DNA from: Lasiodiplodia sp. COLG20 | Taxonomy: Eukaryota; Ascomycota; Dothideomycetes; Botryosphaeriales; Botryosphaeriaceae | Assembly (NCBI GenBank): GCA_009801085.1 | Contig: VNWV01000009.1 | Coordinates: forward strand, 1,292,501-1,356,500 | DNA length: 64,000 nt | Direction: 5' to 3' | Translations under genes and position numbers: made by a program | Shown: positions 36,610-45,604 of the stretch, piece after piece | How the letters are laid out: each line of letters opens with the position of its first letter | Position numbering within the stretch: position 1 is the first letter of the stretch | The notes under the pieces: generated by a model | The model's database searches: none | Seen by the model: only the letters and a program-made list of their open reading frames with translations | What the model was told of the DNA's origin: nothing

Positions 36610-36935
36610 GGCGGAGAGTTGCGTCGACAAACGGTGAAATGGGTTCGTTTCTGCTTGTGATGCAGCGTGTGGTGGTCGCGTCCGTAAACAAGGGCGTGCG
36701 CGCGCGCGGAGCGGGAGCCGCAAAAGCTTGGCACCAGACCCGTCGGGAACAATGTCCTGCCACCGCCGATGAGCTGGGCGACAGCTCCGTTCCATCGACA
36801 TCACCGAGCTCGCTCGTCACCACCTCCGCTCAACCCGTCACGTACTCCTGCGCCGCATCTTCCCCCCACCACAACCCTCGGACATCCCCGACTTCTTCGA
36901 AACCCCCTTAGAGACTTTCGTGCACCTCGGCCAAG
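36610..36935. promoter_or_regulatory. Shared divergent promoter of Borealin and Rpn10
   Basis: These 326 bp between start codons must carry both promoters. An alternating CGCGCGCG tract lies at 36697-36706. No TATA box is seen. Confidence 0.55.
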
Positions 36936-38020
36936 ATGGTGTTGGAGGCGACTATGATAGTGTACGCGGAGCTACCTTGGCCAGCTGGAAGCTTCAGCCT
37001 ACTGACGATCGGACAGGGTGGACAACAGTGAGAGCAGCAGGAATGGCGACTATGTGTAAGGAAACAATCGGAATGCTCATCAACGACTCATGCTTATGTG
37101 TGTGCAGCCCGTCGCGATTTGAAGCGCAAGAGGATGCCGTCAACCTCATCTTCTCGGCCAAGATCCAGTCCAACCCAGAATCGTCGGTTGGTCTTATGAG
37201 CATGGGCGCCACCGGCCCCGAGGTTCTTACTACCTTGACTACCGATATGGGCAAGATTCTGGACGGCCTGCACCGCACCAAGATAAGAGGATCACCGCAC
37301 TTCTCAACCGGCATCAACATTGCGGCGGTACGTTCGTCAGCGAGCATTTCATGTCTGAACTTCGAACACTAACAATACTTTGTGTTGCAGTTAGCACTCA
37401 AGCATCGCCAGAACAAGTCCCAGCGCCAACGCATCATCGTCTTCACCTGCAGCGCCCTCCCTGAGGACGAGAAATCACTCGTCAAGCTTGCCAAGCGCAT
37501 GAAGAAGAACAACATCAATGTCGATATCATCGCTTTCGGCGACCTTGCCCCGGAGAATGTCAAGAAGCTCGAGGCTTTCAACGAGAACGTCAAGGGTGGC
37601 GATGGATCGCATCTTGCCATCATCCCACCGAGTTCCAACCTGCTTAGCGACGCCATCGTCACGACACCCATAATAGGCGGAGAGGCCGCGTCTGGCGGTG
37701 GTGCTGGTGGCGCTGGTGCTCAGGGCGGCGAGGGCGGCGGTCAAGAATGGGAGTTCGGCGTCGACCCTAGTATGGATCCGGAGCTGGCGCTTGCGCTGAG
37801 GATGTCTTACGAGGAGGAGAAGGCTAGGCAGGAGCGTGAGAGGAAGGCCCAGGAGAACAAGGAAGGAAAGTCGGAGCTCGAGGGTATCGCGGAGGAGGGT
37901 GGAGATGAGAGCAAGCCTCTTCTGGACAAGAGCGGCGAGCCGAGCGGCTCTGGAAGTGGCAGCAAGGACCCGAGCGACAAGAAGGACAAGGATGATGGCG
38001 ACAAGATGGACACGGCATGA
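36936..38020 (+). CDS. rpn10: 26S proteasome ubiquitin receptor Rpn10
   Basis: Exons 36936-36961, 37017-37055, 37108-37327 and 37391-38020 give 304 aa. Residues 1-190 form the von Willebrand A domain: MVLEATMIVVDNSESSRNGD, VPSRFEAQEDAVNLIFSAKI, NPESSVGLMSM, and later IIVFTCSALPEDEKSLVKLA and VDIIAFGD. A Gly-rich linker leads to a ubiquitin-interacting motif around DPELALALRMSYEEEKARQE. The tail is acidic and Lys-rich. Rpn10 sits between the proteasome base and lid and binds polyubiquitin through the UIM. The second exon is only 39 nt and the start exon 26 nt; the vWA metal-site DNSES lies across the first junction. Length and order match fungal orthologs. Confidence 0.96.
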
Positions 38021-38852
38021 TTTAGGAACGTAACGCGCCGGCGGTGGTCGCGGGCGCTGATATCCGCGCGTAATGCGAGATTGTGGGTAGGAATTGCTAA
38101 CTACCCATCAAGACTCACTGTTTCAAAGAATGCGGGAATACATTAGATTCTACAGTATTTCGGCCGGAATGTGTGATCCAACTCTTCTAAGTGTAGTATG
38201 CTGGGTGTCCACCTAGAACTCATTTCCTGTCCTAGGGAACTTCTGTCTTGGAATGCTCCCACATGAACATCTTCCGCGTATTGCTAACGTTAGAATGGTT
38301 TACAATAATCTCTAGAATGGGCGTTGTCAGGATACACGGTACACTGGAAGGAGATCGGCTGTCATCTAAGGAAGTGTTCTTCACGAGGCATGTAGCGGAG
38401 TCCTGGCAGTGAAAATATGTTTTTGCAGCACAAGGAATAAGTAGAATAATGTGGGATGGGCGCCAAATACGTACGCTAAGATAACGCTGGGGATGGGATG
38501 ATGCTGTTAACTCGACATGATAGGTTAAACATTGCTCTGCTACCAACAATGCCTGTATGCAGGCGCAAAATGACGTGTAAAAGATATTGCCGAGTTGTGG
38601 TGTCATTGTGCTAGCAGTCATACGTATGCACTATTGTGTTGTTTATGCAGCATACGCATGCTCCTCGACGGGATATCTATTTCAACATGTAAATAATTGC
38701 GATCTATGCTGGCATGACCCATCAAACATCCAAGTCCCAAAGAATACCGATGCCCTAATCGGCTCGCCGTAAAAGTCACCCCCCTAGGCTCTAGTGGCCT
38801 CCATTCTAGCCCTAAATTACGCATTACCGTTCATGAATCCAAGCATCACACC
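38021..38852. other. Convergent intergenic region
   Basis: These 832 bp lie between the stops of Rpn10 and Trs23. The region is AT-rich with no recognisable gene, repeat or RNA. Confidence 0.45.
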
Positions 38853-39438
38853 TCAAGCCCGACTCCTCACAAAAGCATCCAGGCCGCGGTCGAACTTCTC
38901 ACATCGAATTGGCATCTCCACAGTGTAGAAGGGATTTTTGGTGACGAAATCGGCGTAGAGCTCGTATATCTTTCTGATTATGGAATCGATGTTCGGCTGG
39001 CCGGGCTCGGTGAAGAGCAGGAACTTGGTGCCGGTAAGGGTCTGGAAGCACTGGAGGCGAAACTTGGCGGTTTCGAGGACCTCTAGGCCGGAGGGTTGGG
39101 GGCGCAGCGACGGCGCCGTGTTGGAACTTGCCGGTAAGGACGTGGGCATTACCGAGGCGGGCGTGAGAGAGCGTGTTATGGCATGGACACTGGGGCACAC
39201 GAGGAATGGAAGCTTAGCAGGAGTCGCATGGCGATACAGCGGGAAAGGGTGCTTACCCATGGAAGGTACCAGCAAGCATGAGCAGGTCGTTGCTGCGGAG
39301 CGGATTAAGACCCTGGTGGAACTCGCGGTTGTAGACCAGACCGCCGGCCTTGTTGATAATGAGGAGCGCGAAGACGACCCTGATGGAGGTTAGCTGGCGG
39401 GCGGAGATGACGCGGGGAGCTCGGAGAAGGGCGTACAT
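38853..39438 (-). CDS. trs23: TRAPP complex subunit Trs23/TRAPPC4
   Basis: Exons on the minus strand are 39438-39437, 39379-39257 and 39189-38853, giving 153 aa. The first intron (39436-39380, GTACGC donor, GCTAAC branch, TCAG acceptor) splits the initiator codon as AT|G. Splicing yields [20 protein letters not shown], the family's canonical start. The body shows the longin/sybindin fold: [20 protein letters not shown], then [40 protein letters not shown] and [20 protein letters not shown]. Trs23 is a core TRAPP subunit that helps activate the Rab Ypt1 in ER-Golgi traffic. Retention of the 57-nt first intron keeps ATG and frame and would add 19 residues. It is divergent from the E2 gene. Confidence 0.93.
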
Positions 39439-39826
39439 GGCGGCGGGTGCGCGGAGAAGCTGCGGGAGGCGGCGAGAAGGGGGCAGAAAAGACTATGTTG
39501 GCGGCGGTCGCATCGCCTGTTGAAAGCCCTGGAATCTGCGCGCGCGGTTCAGGGCTCGTCGGAGCCGCGGTAGAGGTGTTCCTGATGTGCTGGGGTCGTC
39601 GGCGGGGATCTGCACGCTAAGGCCGGGCGCCGCCCGCCGCATAGCCCGCCGCTCTGTCACTTGGCCTCACAAATACCTACCCACTCTGCAGCTCTGCCTC
39701 CCAAACACAAGGCACTCAAGCGCAGCGTCGCCAGCTTCCATGCCATAAGCTCCCGCCTGGTCCTCGCCCCCGGAAGCACTCACAACTTCCTCACCTTTGG
39801 CTGCCCCGCGCGCTACGCCGCCCGCC
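39439..39826. promoter_or_regulatory. Shared divergent promoter of Trs23 and the tandem E2
   Basis: These 388 bp between the two starts are GC-rich on the Trs23 side and C/A-rich on the E2 side, with no clear TATA element. Confidence 0.5.
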
Positions 39827-41545
39827 ATGTCCAACCAGTCGATCCTCCGCATCACGCGTGTACGCTTGCTTCCTGTTGCCCCGCCTCAGCTCCCCCGCTG
39901 ACAAAACCGCAGGAGCTGTGCGATATCCAGAAGGGCTCGGATCTCTGTTCGTTTTCCCGCTTTGTCCCGCTCCCGTCTGTTGCTAACTGACGTCGCCCGC
40001 ACAAAGCTCTCGCCGTCGCCTGCCGGGACAGCGACGTCAGATCCGTTCGCGCCTTGATCATTGGCCCGCCAGACACTCCCTATGAATTTGGTTTCTTCGA
40101 GGTGCGTCCGGCCTACCTTCCAAGCAGCTCTGGAGCTTCTTATTTTCTGACGTTTCTCCTAAATTCCACAGTTCGCTGTGCGCTTCGGCAGAGGTATGCA
40201 AGCTCCCGCTGCGAGCCAAACAATGCGACTCAATCCGCTGACGTGACGCAAGAATACCCTACCAAGGCCCCCTCGGTCACCTGCATCACCACCAACGGCG
40301 GTCGCACCCGTTTCAACCCGAACATCTACGCCCAAGGAAAGGTCTGCCTGTAAGTTCGCCATCGAATCATGTCATATGACCTTGCACTGACTGCGTTCCA
40401 GCTCCATTCTAGGGTATGAGCAGATTCGATAGCACATATACCCCGAGCACCCTACTAATTTGATTCCAGTACATGGCGTGGCGAGCCTGGCGAGGAATGG
40501 TCTTCGGCACAGGGCCTTGAGTCCATTCTCATATCCATCCAGAGCCTCATGTCGCCTGACCCGTATGAGAACGAACCTGGATTCGAGGAAGCCAATTCCG
40601 ACTACGACAAGAAGCTCAAGATTGCCTACACGGCGAAGGTGCGCTTGTCACGGCTCGCGTTAACGAGAAGGATTGAGGCTGAAGTCGTGCTAGATCCACC
40701 ATGAGACCATCCGCATCTCGATCATCGAGCGCCTGGAGGAGTACTACAGGATTGTTCCCCCGGAGAAGAAGGGAATCGTGCGTTACAATGCCGAAGATGA
40801 CGTCGCAACCTCCGAGGACCAGTTCGAACCTTTCCAGGATCTATGCAAGCGCCGCTTCCTGTGGTACTACGATTCCTATGTCGAGTCTATCAACAAAATG
40901 AAGGACCAGCACAAGGAGGGAGCGAAGTTCGAGAAGATGCCTTTTGAGGGTCCTAGCAACGAGATGAGCGGAACGTTCAACTACGAGCAGCTACTGAAGC
41001 GCTTAGCAGTCATTCGCGAGGCTGTGGAGAAAGAGACGCTCGGATGGGCACAGGAAGGTCTTCAGGCTACCAAGGGTGAGCTGAGCATTGCCAACAACCT
41101 TCAAAGGCAGTTTGAGCAGGTAGTCGAGCACTTCAAGCGGAGCGACAGCGTTCACATCGATCTGGAGCTCGTCGACAAGAATCCCTTCGTATGGTCCTTC
41201 GTCTTGTTCGGCCCGCCCATGTCGAATCTCGACGGAGGAATGTTTCGGATCGTTATCTACATGTCTACCAGATTCCCGGACGTGCAGCCGCGTGTCAAGC
41301 TCGAGACCCCCATCTTCCACCACCGCGTTTCCAAGGACGGTGTCGTGTGCTACACATCTCGTCGCTCGGACGATCTGCGGAGCCACATCGAAGCTATCGT
41401 TGAAACCATCCAGGAAGAGCAGCCAGCCTATGACCCGCGGACACTTGTTCACCCTGAAGCTTCAAAGCTCTTCTGGGGCAGCGCCGATGATAAAAAGCAG
41501 TATAACCGCAAGCTTAGGCGAAGTGTGCAGGACAGCGCTGAGTGA
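39827..41545 (+). CDS. UBE2Z-like ubiquitin-conjugating enzyme with tandem UBC domains
   Basis: Eight exons (39827-39859, 39913-39946, 40007-40101, 40172-40193, 40253-40349, 40402-40413, 40470-40638, 40694-41545) join to 437 aa. The first UBC domain (about 1-165) reads [62 protein letters not shown] with catalytic Cys93, then [20 protein letters not shown]. This is the UBE2Z/BIRC6-type active site. A charged helical linker follows. Residues about 270-410 form a second UBC-like fold: [60 protein letters not shown], with a Cys373 at the position of an active-site Cys. E2 enzymes carry ubiquitin from E1 to targets. The sixth exon is only 12 nt. The E2 family call is secure; E1/ubiquitin-like specificity is unknown. 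Confidence 0.92.
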
Positions 41546-43132
41546 GTGTATCCAACCAAAACTTTTTTTTCTGTGACCCTACAACTACACACAGCGCTTT
41601 GACGGCTCGGGAGAAGATGAGTAAAACTTCAGTTGACACATTTGCAGGTACCTGTGAACTGCCGGACAGTGGCCATCACGCCGCAGACACACATATCACA
41701 CCCTAAGCGCTGCGAGACATCCCCGAGCAACCCATCACTTCGAAGTAGAGCTCACAAATTAGGTCCCAAGGTTAATAGCGAATGCTCAACGCGAAAAAAG
41801 TCACTCCTTAGTCATGTCTAGAAACGGCCGCAGCCTCGATATCCTCCTCTTTATCACGTCAAAAAAAATTGTGACGATCGGGGTTCCCTTGCATTTTCAC
41901 CCGGAGTTTTTTTCACGGTCGCTTTGGGAAACGGGAAATAGGTCTACAAAGGCGAAAAGGGATATCAATGCGGCAGGAGAGATTTCTCCGTCTTCGACGC
42001 CGCTATTTCAATTTCCGGTTTTCCGCAACAGTCAATCCACGGCACAAAGGCGCGATTCGGATCAATAAACTGGCACTCAAGGGCCGCTTGCTGGTTTTGT
42101 TAGCATGGTGTCGTTTGGCGTTCCGGATTTCTTTTTCCCCCTACTCTTCTGTCTCCTACTGCTTTGGCAAACGGGGGCACAAACTTCGATGCTGGACAAG
42201 GTCGGAGACTGGTGTGATATACACAACAGAAGGGACGGAGGACAACGCTCGTGAAACTCCAGTTGTCCTCCCTCCTGATAATTTTCCGTCCTTTTCTATT
42301 TTCTCGCTTCATCGAAGGTCGATTTCGGGGGGTTCATCCATAACATTCTCGTTTTCTCTCCGTCAATTTGCTGCACGTATTGCAGTGGAGGCGAATAGGA
42401 AATTTGCACTGCTTTAGCCGTACGATACTATCCAAGATAATACAAAGGCTTGCGTAATAAATTGTTGATGAAGAGTGACAATTATTTTGAACAAGGCTTT
42501 CACATTTTACGAGGCTTTCTACACCTTTTATACCTCCTTTGGAGTGTTTGACTGCCCCAAACCAAGATTTGAAGTGCTTTCGAATCGTTGCTCACTGACC
42601 TCTTCATCCCAAAATTACGGAAATTTGAAGCCATCTAAGAATATTACTGACTCACTAAGCAACTTCGTAACTACTATACTACACTATTATCGAGGTATCG
42701 CTAACGCACTCACCACAGCACGGGCGGTTACTTCTAGCTTAAGAAGCTACTGACTTAAGTGCGCTGCGACAATACGTTTTCTGTAGCAGAGATTAGGTGA
42801 CACTTCCAGGTTCAAGTCAATTTCTGGGTTACGGGAATTCAAAATCTGAAAATTGGGGGGAAGCTTTTTGTAAGGAGTACGCACGGGAGATATAGAAGAA
42901 TATGGCAGATATGTGTTATCTTTTGAAGTAAATGATCTTGCTTGAAATTGTATATTTTTACAGAGACAGACTTTCCACCTTCGGTTGCCCGGCTACCAAA
43001 TCCGTGTCAGGGACCAATGCAACCCCTGACCCTTTCCCTTTCTCCTTCTACCGCCTGGGAATTCCTCACTCAGCCCGCCTTTTCGACAGGACAGTTACAT
43101 GACTACGTTCCTACGACCGCATCTTAAGCCTT
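41546..43132. other. 1.6 kb AT-rich convergent intergenic region
   Basis: It lies between the stops of the E2 and the mitochondrial-protein gene, with T and A homopolymers (near 41561-41570 and 41859-41866). From about 42420 to 42960 it is strongly AT-rich. A 92-codon frame at 42475-42750 is AT-driven and unrecognised. No RNA gene or repeat family is identified. Confidence 0.45.
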
Positions 43133-44357
43133 CTATTGCTGCTTCTGCGATGCCGGCCTCAAGCCCAGGATGGCGTCCAGCTTGCCGAGGAACTTGCTAG
43201 CATCGGCACCGACGTAGCTGCCGTTGAGATCGAGCATGCGGGAGGCGACGTCCCTGCTGGTGGAGCTGGGCTGCTCGGTGCTGGGCTCGACGGCGCGAGC
43301 GCGGACGTTGTAGGCACCGCCCACGACAGCGTCGGTCGTGGCCTTCTTCGCGGCACCGTCGAGCTCGGCGAACTCGATGGGCTTGGGGGCGATCTCCTCG
43401 CCCTTCTTGACTGACAGCTTGTGGGCGATGCGGGCCTGTTCGTCGGCCACGAGCGCCATGACGGCGTCGCGCTCGGCGTCGGACGTGAACTTGACGAACT
43501 GGCCGCGCACGAGGCGGCGGGCCTGGGCGAAGATGGGGATGGGAGTGTCCAGCTCGGCGCGGTCGGCGAGGGCGCGCAGGCGGGCATCAAGCAGGGCCGG
43601 GGCGCCGCCGGGCTGGCCCAGTGACGCGGACAGGGCCGACTGCGAGACAAGCTCCTCCTTGGTCGCATCGTGGGGAGTGTACGTCTTGACGGCGCGCCGC
43701 TTGGCCTTCAGCTCGAGCAGATAGCGCAGCATAGTGTCTGACAGTTGGGCAGCGCCTGTATTGCTGTCATTGTCGTCCTTGTTTTGCGCGCCGCGCTGCC
43801 TCCGCTGTCCTCTGTCTTGCCGCCGGGCCGCCGGTCCCCTGAATCCACCCGGTTTGCGAGCGCCTCCTGCTGCTGGAAATCGATTGGGTAGGCCGCCTGG
43901 GCGGCCGGTCACGCGGGTTTGTATGCGGGGTGTTAGGATGCGCGGGCCCGAGGCGCCGTCGTTGTTGCGGGAGGGAGTAATGATGCGGCCCTGGCCCGAT
44001 GGGAACGAACCACCGGCTAGGCCGACGACTCGCCTCTGGGAGGCGTCTCGTGGAAGGCTCTGGATGCGTGCGCCGGCTGCTTGGGAGCGGGCGCGGGCAG
44101 AGTTTCCGGGGGCTGTTGCAGAGACATTTGTTAGGTTCACAAAGCAGGACGAGCTACTGGAGACGAAAAGAGAGCCATTGGCTGTGTGGGCGTAGATTTG
44201 GAGGCATACTAGGCTGGTTGCTGCTGCCGGAAGATTCGTCGTTGCGGCGGGCGGAAATGTGGAAGGACCGTACGGCGTGCTGGAAGGCGGCGACATCGTG
44301 GGAGCGTGTCCGAGTCAGGGCGGCGGAGGCCACGCCCCGGCAGCGCCGTAAATGCAT
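43133..44357 (-). CDS. Probable mitochondrial basic protein of unknown function
   Basis: Exons on the minus strand are 44357-44210 and 44112-43133, giving 375 aa. The 97-nt intron has a GTATGC donor and CAACAG acceptor. The N-terminus MHLRRCRGVASAALTRTRSH and then VRSFHISARR is a clear mitochondrial presequence with an RSFHISA-type cleavage region. Next come an Arg/Gly/Pro-rich segment (about 55-160) and a folded-looking C-terminal half with LSDTMLRYLLELKAKRRAVK, GQFVKFTSDAERDAVMALVA and a final LDLNGSYVGADASKFLGKLD. Basic composition suggests a mitoribosome or mtRNA partner, but I do not recognise the family. It is divergent from CDC26 with 285 bp between starts. Confidence 0.75.
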
Positions 44358-44642
44358 GGCGGGTGAGCTGTGGGTGTGGAGGCGGGAAGTGTGGAGGATG
44401 GACGTGCGGTGGTGGTTCGTGAGGTTTGGGACTTTCGCGGTCTTTTCTTGGCGCGGGAGCTTTGGTTCGCCGCCGCCGCCAGCGCGTCAGTCCGCGACAC
44501 CAACTTACACTCATAGTGAAGGTGTCATACAAAGCTCCGGGCTACACTAGACTTTCGACTTCTTCCATCTCCGGCCTGATCAGACCACAGCTCTTCAACG
44601 GCAGCCCGCCCGAGTCCCAGTCCGACGTGATCATACTTCAAA

Positions 44643-44882
44643 ATGCTTCGCCGCCCTGCCACCGTCATTACGCTTACTGCGGAAGACATCATTGCGTACG
44701 AGTCAACCCGCCAGCAGCGGAATTGGCAGCAACAGCAGCAGCAGCAAGGCCACAACGACTCCTACATGACCGAGCCCGTCTTCTCGCAGTCCCAAGACAC
44801 GGTAGAGCAAAGTAATACTCAAGAGAGGCAGCGACCTGCGAGAACGCGTGAGGACAGGATCCTGGGTAACTCCAGAGGCTAG
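44643..44882 (+). CDS. cdc26: CDC26/Hcn1-like anaphase-promoting complex subunit
   Basis: This is a single-exon frame of 79 aa. The start MLRRPATVITLTAEDIIAYE fits the CDC26/Hcn1 N-terminal motif (MLRR-x-PT-x-I-x-x-T-x-x-D-I-x-x-x-E), which in fission yeast and human threads into the TPR superhelix of Cut9/APC6 and stabilises it. A Gln run (about residues 29-36) and a charged tail with TREDRILG follow, the last resembling the RIG motif of the family. The tail could be extended by splicing at the GGTAAC donor near 44868, so the C-terminus is uncertain. APC/C is the mitotic ubiquitin ligase. The gene sits 285 bp from the divergent mitochondrial-protein gene. Confidence 0.72.
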   Translation: MLRRPATVITLTAEDIIAYESTRQQRNWQQQQQQQGHNDSYMTEPVFSQSQDTVEQSNTQERQRPARTREDRILGNSRG

Positions 44883-45604
44883 CCGAGGCACGAGAAAATA
44901 GATTATGCTTGCAACATGGCTGGGGAGTATGTGGCGTTGCGTGGAGAAGGCCGTGTAAGTCGAAGCAGTCTTTTTTAGCCACCACGCCTTCTGCAAGCTA
45001 ACGCTGGCTAGAAGGAGATCCGCGTCTGGACTCGGTTTTTCTCTTGATCTATACTGAGTCCGTTTCCACCATTGCTTTCAACGAGCTGTCTTCAGCATTC
45101 CACTATGCCTCAAGGGACAGGAAACGCGTGCTACGTAATGAGGCACATTCCTCAGTTGCGGCGGCGAGGGGCAAGTTGGCTCAGCAGCAAAGCGCCACGT
45201 GGGCGCAATCATAGTCATCATCTCCTAGAACGACCGTGTAATTGGATCCACCTGCCTCTGTAGCTTGGACAACGCGAGGTCGTCGGCGCAACCAGCCCTG
45301 CGTCCAGCCCACCCTTTTTTAATTGAACGAAGACTCCACGCTCCATTCCACTAGTGACAGCCTATCATTGTCTGTTTCGCCGTCTCTTTTGGGCCCAGCG
45401 TCAAACGCGCTGCGAAGCAAGGAGTAGGGCACCTCCCCGTATAATACCAGGTATACATCCACCACCGTTCCTGATGCTAAGAATGCACCGTTTGCGAGAA
45501 GAGACAACCAGCCACAGCCGGAATGCTTGATTGCTTCGAAGCATCTATAGGACGACTTCGCTGCTGTGTGAGAACCAACTTGCTCTCTCCCAAGACTCGC
45601 CGTC
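44883..45604. promoter_or_regulatory. Upstream region of the GH16 gene
   Basis: These 722 bp lie between the CDC26 stop and the GH16 start. A T6 run at 45315-45320 is present. No gene is supportable. Confidence 0.4.

Noticed and set aside
42805..42830. GGTTCAAGTC sequence resembling a tRNA B box
   Set aside because: No matching A box or cloverleaf stems upstream at the right distance.
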